Assembly: GCF_007558725.1 (NCBI RefSeq) | Contig: NZ_VLPL01000005.1 | Span: 284,437 to 348,436, forward strand | Length of the DNA: 64,000 bases | Direction of reading: 5' to 3' | Origin: Fluviicola chungangensis | GTDB taxonomy: Bacteria > Bacteroidota > Bacteroidia > Flavobacteriales_D > Crocinitomicaceae | Shown: positions 48,031 through 57,391 of the stretch, piece after piece | Layout of the letters: every line of letters starts with the position of its first letter | Numbering within the stretch: position 1 is the first letter of the stretch | Translations under genes and position numbers: made by a program | Notes under the pieces: model-generated | The model's input: the letters and a program-made list of their open reading frames with translations, nothing else | What the model was told of the DNA's origin: nothing | Databases searched by the model: none

Positions 48031-50898
48031 GTGAAGTTTATTTGTTCTATAGCCTTGGTATTCCTCCTTGTTCAATCAATTAAAGGACAGGAATTGTATG
48101 GAAAATACCTTGGCCACGAACAAGGGCTTTTATCCAATGAATGTTATGACATCAATTACGATGAAAACGGATACCTAATTGTCGGAACTCCATACGGACC
48201 AATGAAGTTTGATGGTGAAAGATTCCTTCCAATCTGTACCAACCTACCCTTGGAAAGACGAGTCATGTATGATTTTGAAAAGGATCCGGAGGGAAATATC
48301 TACCTGCTGAATTCCAGAAATGAATTGTTCAAATTACACCAGGACAAAGCCATTTGGATAGGTCCCAAAAACGGGTCGGAATTTACTAGTCGAAAGCTCA
48401 GTTTTATCAAACTTTGCTTCAAAAATGACCATATTTATATTTCCACTTATTTAAACGTTTTAAAATATTCTTTTAAAACACAAAAAATATCCTTCCCAAA
48501 TAAACACGACACCGTTATCCAATTTACCTATCAATCAAAAAAACAATTCCCCTTTACCAAATTTACCGGAAACTCAAAACAAAAAAAAAGCTCTATAAAC
48601 GTCAGTTTTCCGGAAACGAATCAAAAATTCCTACAGAGCAGTATCAATTTCGACTCTAGAGAGGACCGGATAACGATCGGAAAAACAGACTACCTGCTGA
48701 TCAATATGAGGTTGTTTAAAAAAACGGGCAAACAAGTGACGTTATTGAATTTTGACCATATTCTTTTCTTGGAATATTTCCACAACCGGATCTGGCTATG
48801 CACCTTGGATGGATTAATCGAGTTAGAGCCTGATGGAAACCTGGTTCACCATCATTTTAAGGGAGAACTTATCGGTGGTGTAGCTCCATTAAAGTCGGGC
48901 GGCATTGCAGTTTCATTCAACCGGAAAGGAGTTTTTATCTCATCCAACATCAACAACCGGATTCATTATAATTTCACTGCAACTTCGGCAGCAAGCATTC
49001 TTGGGATGAACCTTGTAGGAAACTCAGCAGGATGTGTATACCAATCAACCGGTTATAAATTGGAAAAAAGAATAACATGTGTCCCTGTCAAATCACCTCT
49101 AAAAAGATCTTTTCATGAGGCGATTTATGCCATTACTTCTAACAAAAACAACCTGGTCTTAAACGACGGTTTCGGGACTTCTATTTTCACCCCCGATTTT
49201 AGGAAAATAGCAGATTTCAGGACACCTTACCTCTCTGCTTTCGGGTTCTTTACATATCGGGAAAATCTCTATTTTATTGTCCGGAATGATATAATCAAAT
49301 CTTGCTGGAAAGATCTGAAGACCATCCCCATTAACTTTTCCAAATCAAGGATTCAGATAAAAGAAGTCCAGTGCTACTCCCGCTTAAATGATTCCATTAT
49401 GCTATTAGGGACAGGCAAAGGACTCTTCGAATTCAATCTTAAAAATGATCAGTTTAAGCAATTGAAGATTTTCAACAAAGAACTTCGTATTACGGGAATC
49501 CATACACTAGATAAGCATACACTCCTGGTGTGCACGAGATTCGATGGTGTGTACGTTGTTTTTAAGGACAAAATAATTCGTAAGATTAAAGCACCCTGTA
49601 TCTCTATTTCCTCTTCACTGGTCTACAAAAAACAGCTTATCATACGGGGAAATGACGGGATTTATATCCGGAAATTAACTTCTTCCCACCCTATCAAATG
49701 GTATCATTTTTTCAGCGGAGAAACCGAAAATATGTTCATTCTAGACAAAAAGCTGCTTATATCTTACAATAAAAATCTGATCATACAAAATTTATCTGAC
49801 TACAGGTTCATTTACAAACCGGAAATCGTTTTAAACAAATTTAAGTTGGGTACTCGTGAACTAAATACTCTCCCACGTTCCATACCGTCAAACCATCCCA
49901 TTTCTTTGGATATTGATATCCTTCAATTCGATGTAAATAAATTAGGTATCTACTATATATTAAAGGGAGAAAAGACTATCAGTCAGCAAATTGAAGGAAC
50001 CAAAATCAACTTTGACGCTCTAAAAAGTGGTGAATACGAACTCAAGGTCCATCCGGTGATTGACGGAAAAGTCCAATTTAATAATTCAAAAATATTTCGT
50101 TTCACCATTGAAGAAACCTTTTGGGAAAGCACTTTTTTCTACATTATATCAGTCATCCTGATCATTTCCATCCTCTTTTCAATCTTGCTGGCAATCAACC
50201 TGAGACGAAAAAGAAGAAGTGCAGAACGTTCAGAACTGGAAAGCAAACTCAATGAATACAAATTATTGGCTGTAAAAGCACAGGTGAATCCGCATTTCTT
50301 AAGTAACGGCCTGGCTGCAATTCAAGCATTAATTTTAAAGGGAAACAACGATATGGCTGCTCATTACCTGGCAAAATTCAGCTTCCTGATGCGCAAAATC
50401 CTCTATTACAGTGATACTCAATTTATTTCCGCTCAACAAGAACTGGAACTGGCGGACGCATATTTGGAGTTGGAATTACTGCGCTTCCGCAACCGGTTCC
50501 ACATCCGGAAAGAAATCAATCTGTCAGAAAATCAATTAATTGATATTCAATTCCCGTCCTTACTTCTTCAACCCATTTTAGAAAATGCCATTTGGCATGG
50601 GCTGAAATTCCAGGAAAACAACCCGGAACTCCTGATTCTATTTCACCTGAACCAAAACCAGGAATTGATCGTGCAAATCAGTGACAATGGTCCCGGATTC
50701 AACAGTTCCAATCAAAGTGAAGAGCATCTGTCGAAAGGGAACCAGCTGATATCCGAGCGGATTGATGCGCTGAACCAACAATTTCAGAAACAGGTCGCTT
50801 CCATCGAAGTTTTCAGTTCCAAATCAGGAACCACCGTTATATTTACTTTCAGTCCACTACTCTATCAACGCAAACAGCATGAAGGCATATCTAATTGA
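48031..50898 (+). CDS. Propeller sensor histidine kinase, LytS/YehU type
   Basis: The 955-residue protein starts at a GTG and has a signal peptide (FICSIALVFLLVQSIKGQ). Residues about 20-600 form a periplasmic beta-propeller sensor of the two-component-regulator type (EQGLLSNECYDINYDENGYLIVGTPYGPMKFDGE is the first blade, described here by its opening EQGLLSNECYDI). A Y_Y_Y-like domain precedes one transmembrane helix (FFYIISVILIISILFSILLAI, near 705-725). The kinase part has the His_kinase box QVNPHFLSNGLAAIQ, with the usual Phe-Asn replaced by Ser-Asn, and ATP-binding PILENAIWHGL and ISDNGPGF. It overlaps the LytTR regulator gene by 20 bp. The periplasmic ligand is unknown. Confidence 0.9.
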   Translation: MKFICSIALVFLLVQSIKGQELYGKYLGHEQGLLSNECYDINYDENGYLIVGTPYGPMKFDGERFLPICTNLPLERRVMYDFEKDPEGNIYLLNSRNELFKLHQDKAIWIGPKNGSEFTSRKLSFIKLCFKNDHIYISTYLNVLKYSFKTQKISFPNKHDTVIQFTYQSKKQFPFTKFTGNSKQKKSSINVSFPETNQKFLQSSINFDSREDRITIGKTDYLLINMRLFKKTGKQVTLLNFDHILFLEYFHNRIWLCTLDGLIELEPDGNLVHHHFKGELIGGVAPLKSGGIAVSFNRKGVFISSNINNRIHYNFTATSAASILGMNLVGNSAGCVYQSTGYKLEKRITCVPVKSPLKRSFHEAIYAITSNKNNLVLNDGFGTSIFTPDFRKIADFRTPYLSAFGFFTYRENLYFIVRNDIIKSCWKDLKTIPINFSKSRIQIKEVQCYSRLNDSIMLLGTGKGLFEFNLKNDQFKQLKIFNKELRITGIHTLDKHTLLVCTRFDGVYVVFKDKIIRKIKAPCISISSSLVYKKQLIIRGNDGIYIRKLTSSHPIKWYHFFSGETENMFILDKKLLISYNKNLIIQNLSDYRFIYKPEIVLNKFKLGTRELNTLPRSIPSNHPISLDIDILQFDVNKLGIYYILKGEKTISQQIEGTKINFDALKSGEYELKVHPVIDGKVQFNNSKIFRFTIEETFWESTFFYIISVILIISILFSILLAINLRRKRRSAERSELESKLNEYKLLAVKAQVNPHFLSNGLAAIQALILKGNNDMAAHYLAKFSFLMRKILYYSDTQFISAQQELELADAYLELELLRFRNRFHIRKEINLSENQLIDIQFPSLLLQPILENAIWHGLKFQENNPELLILFHLNQNQELIVQISDNGPGFNSSNQSEEHLSKGNQLISERIDALNQQFQKQVASIEVFSSKSGTTVIFTFSPLLYQRKQHEGISN

Positions 50899-51631
50899 CG
50901 ATGAACAAGCAAACCGGGAAGTTCTTCAGATCCTGATCCAAAAATATTACCCGGAAATAACCATTATCGGCGAGTCCGACAACTTGAATGTCTTTCTGGA
51001 AAGCAGGCAAATTCAACAAGATACCGATTTACTGTTCCTGGATATTTTGATGCCGGACAGTACCGGTTTTGATTTATTGAATCAGCTTCAGCAACGTACT
51101 TTTGAGGTTATCCTGGTAACCGGGTTCGAGCAATTTGCTTTACAGGCATTTGAACATGCAGTTATTGACTATGTGCTGAAACCGATCGATAAAGACCGGT
51201 TTTGTGCTGCCGTTGAAAAAGCGAAGAAACGTGTTTCAGAAAAGCTGGTACTCCGGTCTGTGAAAAACCAATTGGAAGAGCATTTCAAAATTACCGTAAT
51301 TAAAAACAAAAAAACGCATTACATTCCCTGCTCAACCATTGCCTATATGATCGGACAATCAGGAGGGTACACGACTATTTTTTGTAAGGACGGTGAATCT
51401 TTCCTGTTGTCGAAACCACTAAGTACTTTGGAAAACGAATGTTCAGAAGTCCCTTGCCTGATTCGGGCAAGTCAATCGGTGATTATTAATCTGGATGACA
51501 TTGTGACCTGCGACCAGGGAGGATCGGGTTATATCGGATTAAAAACCAATGATTTTGAGGTATTTCTTCCGAGGAGAAAAAAAAGAGAGGTGTTGCAACA
51601 GGTAGAAAATTACCTGAAATCAAAAGTCTGA
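50879..51631 (+). CDS. LytTR-type response regulator
   Basis: The 250-residue protein has an N-terminal receiver domain with acidic pair DDE (residues 7-9), phospho-acceptor Asp in LLFLDILMPDSTGF (near 55), Thr and Lys in LVTGFEQ and YVLKPIDKDRF. The C-terminal half is a LytTR DNA-binding domain (IKNKKTHYIPCSTIAYM, LIRASQSVIINLDDI, FLPRRKKREVLQQ). It overlaps the kinase gene by 20 bp and is its partner. The target genes are not known; the direct repeats at 47844-47875 are a candidate site. Confidence 0.93.
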   Translation: MKAYLIDDEQANREVLQILIQKYYPEITIIGESDNLNVFLESRQIQQDTDLLFLDILMPDSTGFDLLNQLQQRTFEVILVTGFEQFALQAFEHAVIDYVLKPIDKDRFCAAVEKAKKRVSEKLVLRSVKNQLEEHFKITVIKNKKTHYIPCSTIAYMIGQSGGYTTIFCKDGESFLLSKPLSTLENECSEVPCLIRASQSVIINLDDIVTCDQGGSGYIGLKTNDFEVFLPRRKKREVLQQVENYLKSKV

Positions 51632-51632
51632 G

Positions 51633-52094
51633 CTACTCCGCTGAAAAACCTTCTTCCGTCGGCAGCAACAAAGCTTTCCCATACTTCTCCATGCGAAGCG
51701 CATGACGTTTCTTAACATAATCGGCAATCGGCAGGGATTTTCCTTCTTCATCAATCCGGACAAAAGTCATGTTGGTATGCGTTACCAGATCCTGGTTCCC
51801 GGTGTAGACATTGTGTTTGCGGATTTCCATGTACAATTCAATGGAGGAGTTCCCGAAGCGCAGTACTTTGCCATATACTTTCAGGATCGCACCTGATTTT
51901 ACGGCCTTTTTGAAAACCAGCTCATCCACTTTGATGGTAACCATGTTGGGGGAATCACAAATCTGGGAAGCAAAAGAGCCAGCCGCGTCATCAATTAGCG
52001 ACATCAATTTTCCACCAAACATGTTGTTGTGAATGCCAATATCGAAGTCCTTACAAATATACGTGGTGATTAATTCCATTTCCATTCCGATCAA
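51633..52094 (-). CDS. Acyl-CoA thioesterase, hotdog fold
   Basis: The 153-residue protein is a YciA/Acot-type hotdog thioesterase. The catalytic segment is NNMFGGKLMSLIDDAAGSFA, with Asp in IDDAAG, and the strand VTIKVDELVFKKAVKSGAILKVYGKV is typical. It hydrolyses acyl-CoA thioesters in the cytosol. It converges with the LytTR gene (1 bp gap) and diverges from the TPR-phosphatase gene. Two further in-frame Met codons lie within five residues of the chosen start. Confidence 0.88.
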   Translation of the reverse strand: MIGMEMELITTYICKDFDIGIHNNMFGGKLMSLIDDAAGSFASQICDSPNMVTIKVDELVFKKAVKSGAILKVYGKVLRFGNSSIELYMEIRKHNVYTGNQDLVTHTNMTFVRIDEEGKSLPIADYVKKRHALRMEKYGKALLLPTEEGFSAE

Positions 52095-52180
52095 ACGTGT
52101 TCCAATGCTTAAGCAGACCTTGCTTCAGCGAAGCAACAAAAGTAACAACAGTTCCCGGATCAACGAATAAAACACCTGAA

Positions 52181-54202
52181 ATGTTTATTCGGTTTAACAA
52201 AGCTTATGAGTATATTCCGTATTATTGCGATGTGAAAAATTCCTTGCTCACTATTGCTTTATTGCTGTTTTTTGTTCCTTCCCGGGGACAAACCAGCGGT
52301 ATTGATTCCGTTTATAAGCTTGGAAAATCGGAAAAAAACATCCGGAAAAAATTACTTTTATTCAATGAATCCATCGCTTACGGTTGGTACTACGGCGATT
52401 ATGACAAAGCAATCCGCTACGGAAAAGAATCCCTGAAACTGGCACACAAATACAAACAAGATTCGATTGCCAGCCTAATGGACAACAATATCGGAATTGC
52501 TTACGATTACAAGGGGGATTATTCCCAGGCACTTTCTCACTTCTACAGGGCACTCCGCGTTGCCGAACGGATCAAAGACCGCGATAACGAAGCATATATT
52601 CTAAGTAATATCGGTTTGATCTACAACAACGAAAAATTGTATGAGAAAGCACTCGAATACCACCAAAAGTCGCTTAAAATCCGGCGTGAAATAAATCACA
52701 AAAAAGGCATTTCCGCCTCCATCAATAACCTGGCTATTGTTTTCATGGACCAGAAACAATATGAAAAAGCCATTCATTATTACAATCAGTCTGTAGCCAT
52801 TGATTTAGAACTCAAAGACAGCATCGGTTTGGCAGATGATTACAATAATTTGGGGGTTTGTTATCAAAACAAAAAAGACTTCGGAAAATCGGAGTACTAC
52901 CACCTCAAATCACTTGAAATCAAGCAAAAATTAAAACAAAATCTTGGTATTGCTACCTCTAAATTAAATTTAGGAGTGGTTGCCCTGAAACAAGGGCAGC
53001 TAGCGAAAGCAGGCAATTATTTATCCGAGGCAGAAACCTTGGCGCAAAAGTTAGGTACCAAAGAAATACTGAAATCAGTTTACCAAAGTTTATCTGACCT
53101 GGGATATGAAAAAAAAGATTTTGAAATGGCTTACGACTATTTGGTGAAGTTCCGCGAGATCGAAAAAGAATTAGACAACGAAGAAAACATTCGCAAGCAA
53201 ACCCAGGAAGAAATGAACTACACCTTCGACAAGGAGCGTGAAACCCAACGTTTGAATCAACTTGCAACTGCTTTAGAGAATAAAAAGAAGCAGGAACAGG
53301 CATTGATCATTAACTGGGCAATTGCCATTGTAGGAATGCTGATCCTCGGATTCTCCTTTGTTTTATATCGCCGGTGGAACGAGGTCAAAAAGCAAAAGTT
53401 AATCATCGAAGAGAAAAACCGGCAGGTTGAAGAGAAAAACCACGAGATCTTAGATTCCATTAACTATGCAAAACGCATTCAAACAGCCATTCTTCCTTCC
53501 AACCAACTGCGAGAACGCGTATTGCCGGAACATTTTGTTTTATACGAACCAAAAGACATTGTGGCAGGAGATTTTTATTGGCTCGAAGAAACCAAAGACT
53601 CGATCATTTTTGCCGTTGCAGATTGTACCGGACACGGTGTTCCTGGAGCTATGATGAGTGTCATATGTCACAATGCACTGAACCGATCGGTCAAAGAATT
53701 TGGGTTAAGAGACCCGGGCTTAATTCTGGATAAAACGAGGGAATTCATTGTAGATGAACTCTCTAAAGAAGAGGAAGACATTGAAATTTCCGACGGAATG
53801 GATATTTCTTTGTGTACCTGGAACAAGGATACTAACGAAATTACCTGGGCCGGGGCCAATAATCCCTTGTGGATCTGGAAAAAAGAAAGCCAGGACATAA
53901 TGGAGATCAAACCGAACAAGCAGCCGATCGGGAAACATTTCGACATGAAGCCTTTTACAACGCACTCTGTTGAATTGCAAAAAGGCGACCGCATTTACCT
54001 CATCACAGACGGATATGCGGATCAGTTTGGCGGACCGGAATCAAAGAAATTCAAGGCTAAAAACCTGAAGAACCTGCTGGTACAGATTTCAAATGAAAAG
54101 ATCAATCAGCAAATCGAAATTTTAAGATCTACGTTCTTCAAATGGAAAGGTGATCTGGAGCAAATTGACGATGTGTGTATTATGGGAATTGAGATCAATT
54201 AA
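52181..54202 (+). CDS. TPR-repeat SpoIIE-type serine phosphatase
   Basis: The protein (673 residues from ATG 52181) has a hydrophobic export segment (NSLLTIALLLFFVPSRGQ). Five or more tetratricopeptide repeats follow at about 60-330 (for example SQALSHFYRALRVAERIKD, YEKALEYHQKSLKIRREIN). Then come a membrane helix (IINWAIAIVGMLILGFSFVLY), a coiled coil (KKQKLIIEEKNRQVEEKNHEI) and a cytosolic PP2C/SpoIIE domain with DFYWLEETKDSIIFAVADCTGHGVPG and YLITDGYADQFGG. It should sense through the TPRs outside the membrane and dephosphorylate a protein, such as an anti-sigma antagonist, inside. Alternative starts are an ATG at 52097 and a GTG at 52232; the GTG would give the most typical signal peptide. 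Confidence 0.88.
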   Translation: MFIRFNKAYEYIPYYCDVKNSLLTIALLLFFVPSRGQTSGIDSVYKLGKSEKNIRKKLLLFNESIAYGWYYGDYDKAIRYGKESLKLAHKYKQDSIASLMDNNIGIAYDYKGDYSQALSHFYRALRVAERIKDRDNEAYILSNIGLIYNNEKLYEKALEYHQKSLKIRREINHKKGISASINNLAIVFMDQKQYEKAIHYYNQSVAIDLELKDSIGLADDYNNLGVCYQNKKDFGKSEYYHLKSLEIKQKLKQNLGIATSKLNLGVVALKQGQLAKAGNYLSEAETLAQKLGTKEILKSVYQSLSDLGYEKKDFEMAYDYLVKFREIEKELDNEENIRKQTQEEMNYTFDKERETQRLNQLATALENKKKQEQALIINWAIAIVGMLILGFSFVLYRRWNEVKKQKLIIEEKNRQVEEKNHEILDSINYAKRIQTAILPSNQLRERVLPEHFVLYEPKDIVAGDFYWLEETKDSIIFAVADCTGHGVPGAMMSVICHNALNRSVKEFGLRDPGLILDKTREFIVDELSKEEEDIEISDGMDISLCTWNKDTNEITWAGANNPLWIWKKESQDIMEIKPNKQPIGKHFDMKPFTTHSVELQKGDRIYLITDGYADQFGGPESKKFKAKNLKNLLVQISNEKINQQIEILRSTFFKWKGDLEQIDDVCIMGIEIN

Positions 54203-54250
54203 TTACGAATTATCCAATTGTTTATTAAAACGATGGGTACAGTACTTGAA

Positions 54251-55048
54251 TCAATTTCTTTTTGACAAAGCATTTTTCACAAACTTCGGAATCATTGGTT
54301 TAATGAGTTGTCCCAAATAATTCCGGGGGAATTCTTCTTTGATCCCAAAATATTCCGGCTCATGGTCCGGGCAAACATAGGTTCCGAAAAGAATATCCAT
54401 CAAGGGAGAAATATTGGCGTAATTTCCGCGATCACGTTCCAGGTCATGGTGCCAGTGATGCAAGGCCGGTGAACCAATGATCTTTTGAAGGAAACCGATA
54501 TTCAAACGCACATTGCTGTGAATGTAAATTGCCCAGATCCCTCTGAAAACCACAATCATTGCAATAGCCTCCAGATCAAATCCCAACAAGAATGCAGGCA
54601 GATTAATAATCCCCACAGTATAAATAGAATCTATCGGATGCTCCCGATGTGCAGCCAGCCAATCCATGGTTTCTGCGGTATGATGAACCTTATGAAAACG
54701 CCAGAGGAAATCTACTTTGTGCTGTAACCGGTGTCCCCAATAGATCAACAAATCGCTTAAAACAAGTACTTCCAGTCCTTGAAGCCAAATCGGTTGCTGA
54801 TGCATCCATTTCAAATACGAAAGAGACAGTTGTCCCTGAATAAAACCATTCAGATGATACAAAATCCAAATCACCAGGCTGTTCCAAACCAGGTATTGTC
54901 CGAGGAAAAAACACAGATCCAAAAACCACTGTTTTCGGAAAAATGCTTGACGTCTCTTTGCGGGAAACACACGTTCCATTGGAACAAAGACCAAAACGAG
55001 AAACAAAAAACTTATTCCTGTTGCAAAAAGCAATTCCAATAACCACAT
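54251..55048 (-). CDS. Fatty acid hydroxylase/sterol desaturase family protein
   Basis: The 265-residue integral membrane protein has the histidine clusters of the diiron hydroxylase superfamily: HRLQH, HKVHH and HHWHH, plus a single His in SIYTVG...AIYIHSNVR. Four or more hydrophobic helices surround them. The family hydroxylates or desaturates lipids, sterols or carotenoids; the substrate is unknown here. Its ATG is 1 bp after the stop of the gene at 55050-55430, so the two are cotranscribed. Confidence 0.9.
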   Translation of the reverse strand: MWLLELLFATGISFLFLVLVFVPMERVFPAKRRQAFFRKQWFLDLCFFLGQYLVWNSLVIWILYHLNGFIQGQLSLSYLKWMHQQPIWLQGLEVLVLSDLLIYWGHRLQHKVDFLWRFHKVHHTAETMDWLAAHREHPIDSIYTVGIINLPAFLLGFDLEAIAMIVVFRGIWAIYIHSNVRLNIGFLQKIIGSPALHHWHHDLERDRGNYANISPLMDILFGTYVCPDHEPEYFGIKEEFPRNYLGQLIKPMIPKFVKNALSKRN

Positions 55049-55049
55049 C

Positions 55050-55430
55050 TTACTTCTTCTTTTTTTGTTGGGCTTTGAGTTGGGTTTTGAGATAAGATGA
55101 ACCCAAATCTATTTGCGGCTCTTTGAACTTAACGATCATTGATTTTGAACTACCGATGAAATGATCATTTTGGGCAGGTTCGACATACATTGTGTCAAAA
55201 TATTTCGGATCAAACCCACCGGATAACTGCAATTTTTGAAACGTACTCAATCCGTACTTTTTCTTGGAAAGCGATCCCAACTGACTTCCTGTTCCACCAT
55301 TGGAATCTGAAAAATACTTCTCTTTTTTTCTACCGGAAAAGAGATATCCTCCCTGATATAGAACAAACCCGGAAATCAAGCTCATAAAGAGTGTTAAGGT
55401 CAGAATTTTGATTGGCGCTTTTGTTTTCAT
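55050..55430 (-). CDS. Single-pass membrane protein of unknown function
   Basis: The 126-residue protein has one N-terminal hydrophobic helix (ILTLTLFMSLISGFVLYQGGYLF) and a hydrophilic remainder with lysine-rich stretches (SGRKKEKYF and the final AQQKKKK). No family was recognised. The start at 55430 gives a normal membrane anchor; the frame is open further upstream but without a better start. It is the first gene of a pair with the fatty acid hydroxylase. Confidence 0.7.
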   Translation of the reverse strand: MKTKAPIKILTLTLFMSLISGFVLYQGGYLFSGRKKEKYFSDSNGGTGSQLGSLSKKKYGLSTFQKLQLSGGFDPKYFDTMYVEPAQNDHFIGSSKSMIVKFKEPQIDLGSSYLKTQLKAQQKKKK

Positions 55431-55506
55431 AATTCGTAAAAACGATATCTTGGTGCTTATATTATAAACCTGAACGATGTAAACGTTCAACCGAATGCAT
55501 ATTCCA

Positions 55507-56007
55507 ATGAAAATCATCGAAACACCTCGCCTCTTCCTCCGGGAAATGACACCCGACGATGCAGAAAATGCTTATATGCTCAACCTGGACCCTGAAGTCT
55601 TGCGCTACACCGGAGACGATCCGTTTGAAGGCGTGGAAGAAGCACGCAAATTCCTGGAGAATTACGAATCTTATCAAAAGTATGGTTTCGGTCGCTGGGC
55701 CATGATCCTGAAAGAAACCGGGGAGTACCTGGGTTGGTGCGGGTTGAAATATACTCCTGAACTCGATGAGTTTGACATTGGTTATCGTTTGATGAAAAAA
55801 TTCTGGGGCAAAGGTTATGCTACAGAAGCTGCCGAAGCATGTTTAGATCTCGGATTCAATCAATTCGGCATGGAAACAATTGTAGGAAGGGCCATGCCTG
55901 AAAATGGAGCTTCTGTTCGCGTACTTGAAAAAATTGGCTTAACTTACCTGAAGAATCGAATGACAAACGGAACGGAAGAAGTCGTTTACATCAAACACAA
56001 ATCGTAA
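55507..56007 (+). CDS. GNAT acetyltransferase, RimJ/RimL type
   Basis: The 166-residue protein begins MKIIETPRLFLREMTPDDA, the standard opening of RimJ/RimL-type GNATs. The acetyl-CoA binding loop is in LMKKFWGKGYATEAA, followed by FGMETIVGRAMPENGASVRVLEKIGL. It transfers an acetyl group from acetyl-CoA to an amine; the acceptor, protein or small molecule, is unknown. Another ATG lies four codons upstream. A small palindrome, TGAACG-7 nt-CGTTCA, lies at 55472-55490 between this gene and the divergent pair. Confidence 0.88.
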   Translation: MKIIETPRLFLREMTPDDAENAYMLNLDPEVLRYTGDDPFEGVEEARKFLENYESYQKYGFGRWAMILKETGEYLGWCGLKYTPELDEFDIGYRLMKKFWGKGYATEAAEACLDLGFNQFGMETIVGRAMPENGASVRVLEKIGLTYLKNRMTNGTEEVVYIKHKS

Positions 56008-56010
56008 AAC

Positions 56011-56109
56011 ATGGCAGATCAGAATGTTAACGTGTATCCCTACCTTAAAATCGGGAATTTGGAGTTGAAAGCAGGGATATTAAACAAGTTAGCGCAAATT
56101 AAAAAATAG
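56011..56109 (+). CDS. Possible 32-residue ORF
   Basis: ATG 56011 to TAG 56109 encodes 32 residues, beginning MADQNVNVYPYLKIGNLEL. It fits between the GNAT and lipoprotein genes in the same orientation, with 3 and 5 bp gaps. It has no family I recognise and may be a remnant or a non-coding stretch. Confidence 0.3.
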   Translation: MADQNVNVYPYLKIGNLELKAGILNKLAQIKK

Positions 56110-56114
56110 AAGGT

Positions 56115-56732
56115 ATGAACAAAGTAAATTATACACTTTTAATGTTTTTGACCGGGGCATCCATCACAATCACTTCCTGTGGTGAATCCACCAGAGAAAA
56201 GGCCGTAAAATCCGTGGAAACGGAACCGAAAACAGAAGTACAGACTGAATCGGAAGAACCAGCAGAAAAATCGAAATACCTGATTGAGAACAAAGTACTT
56301 CACGCCTTTTCGGATCCGAAAAAGCAAGATGAATTCCAACTAGTGATTACGGGGGAAAGCTTACTGAAAGGAAAAGCAGTTTTGACCATTACCAGTTCGG
56401 AAGGGAAGGATTTACTGAAAGAAACATTCGATGCCAATTTCCTGCTCGGTTATGATTTCACTGGCGATATCCATTCCAAAAAGGAAACTGACGCATTTAT
56501 TACCAAACGAGTGAAGGAATTTTTTTCAGAAGATCGGTTCACTGTTCCCGCCATAGAAGAAAACGACGTTTTTGAAGACCAAAGTTATTACATCGATAAA
56601 GCGACCTGGGAAGAAATTAAGAGCAATAGGCAAGCTATTGGGTTTTATTATTTGCTGGGATCGGAAGACGGAAGGCACGTGGCTTTTTCAAAGCAAAAGG
56701 GAAAAGCGGTGATGTACTATAATTGTTGTTAA
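56115..56732 (+). CDS. Lipoprotein of unknown function
   Basis: The 205-residue protein has a lipoprotein signal (LMFLTGASITITSC, Cys22) and a Glu/Lys-rich linker (residues 25-52). The globular domain includes DEFQLVITGESLLKGKAVLTI, LLGYDFTGDIHSKKETDAFI, then FYYLLGSEDGRHVAFSKQ, and ends with a Cys pair (YNCC). No family was recognised. It lies downstream of GNAT in the same direction and may be cotranscribed. Confidence 0.8.
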   Translation: MNKVNYTLLMFLTGASITITSCGESTREKAVKSVETEPKTEVQTESEEPAEKSKYLIENKVLHAFSDPKKQDEFQLVITGESLLKGKAVLTITSSEGKDLLKETFDANFLLGYDFTGDIHSKKETDAFITKRVKEFFSEDRFTVPAIEENDVFEDQSYYIDKATWEEIKSNRQAIGFYYLLGSEDGRHVAFSKQKGKAVMYYNCC

Positions 56733-56743
56733 TTGGTGTATCC

Positions 56744-56809
56744 GTTAACCTTTTAGTTAACTCGTTAATCCGATCAGATCACAATTGTAAACCATTTAGT
56801 TAATTCGTT
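56744..56809. repeat. Tandem copies of a 25-bp repeat upstream of the ArsR-type gene
   Basis: The copy at 56785-56809 reads TTGTAAACCATTTAG then TTAATTCGTT. A diverged copy, GTTAACCTTTTAGTTAACTC then GTT, lies about 41 bp before it (56744-56766). The exact 25-mer recurs at 57233-57257. They flank the regulator gene at 56892-57194. Confidence 0.6.
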
Positions 56810-56844
56810 TACAGCAAAATCGTTGAAAATTCTTCTATTTTCTA

Positions 56845-56875
56845 TTGCATCAAATGAACTTTTCTGCTAACTTAA
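56845..56875 (+). promoter_or_regulatory. Promoter of the ArsR-type gene
   Basis: TTG (56845-56847), 20 nt, then TAACTTAA (56868-56875). The same layout precedes the broken paralogue at 6812-6842, and the bases around it are conserved between the two loci. Confidence 0.5.
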
Positions 56876-56891
56876 ATAGAAACAGTTATTT

Positions 56892-57194
56892 ATGAGAGCA
56901 TTTAAACCGAACAACTACACACTGGAGGATTTTGAGGTAACCGTGATAGGAGAAGCTATTTGCCATCCGGCAAGAAAACGAATGATTCAATTATTAAAGA
57001 CAAATAAAAACCTGACGAATACCAGATTATCGAAAGTCTTAAACCTAAGTAAACCTGCCATCACTAAACACTTATTAAAACTAAGTGAAGCCAATATTGT
57101 AAGTTACAAATACAATGTGCACGAATTTAAAATCAAATTAAATCCTGAGGGATTCAATAAAATGGAGCAATTCATATGCGAAATTAAATCCTGA
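56892..57194 (+). CDS. ArsR-type winged-helix regulator
   Basis: The 100-residue protein is a small winged-helix DNA-binding protein. The order is helix HPARKRMIQLLK, a short turn, then LTNTRLSKVLNLSKPAITKH as helix-turn-helix and LLKLSEANIVSYKYNVHEFKIKLNPEGF as wing. There are no metal-binding Cys pairs, so it is not a typical metal sensor. A gap-free paralogue with an internal stop lies at 6860-7165. The 25-bp repeats on both sides of the gene are candidate operators, which would make it autoregulatory and could extend to lemA-htpX downstream. Confidence 0.85.
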   Translation: MRAFKPNNYTLEDFEVTVIGEAICHPARKRMIQLLKTNKNLTNTRLSKVLNLSKPAITKHLLKLSEANIVSYKYNVHEFKIKLNPEGFNKMEQFICEIKS

Positions 57195-57232
57195 CCGCTT
57201 ATTAAACACAAATCAATAAATCCTGAATCTAT

Positions 57233-57257
57233 TTGTAAACCATTTAGTTAATTCGTT
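57233..57257. repeat. Second exact copy of the 25-bp repeat, upstream of lemA
   Basis: It is identical over 25 bp to 56785-56809, with core ACCATTTAGTTAATTCG. A weaker relative (TTTTTAGTTAAGAATTCCTA) lies near 57313. It sits about 135 bp before the lemA start. Confidence 0.6.
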
Positions 57258-57391
57258 CATCCAAAATAATTAAGCTCCCCATTCATACACCCAATACTAC
57301 CGTCCAAAATCACTTTTTAGTTAAGAATTCCTAATCCCGCACACGAACAAAAATTAGTACTATATTCGCTTTACATTTTAAACTTAAAAAC

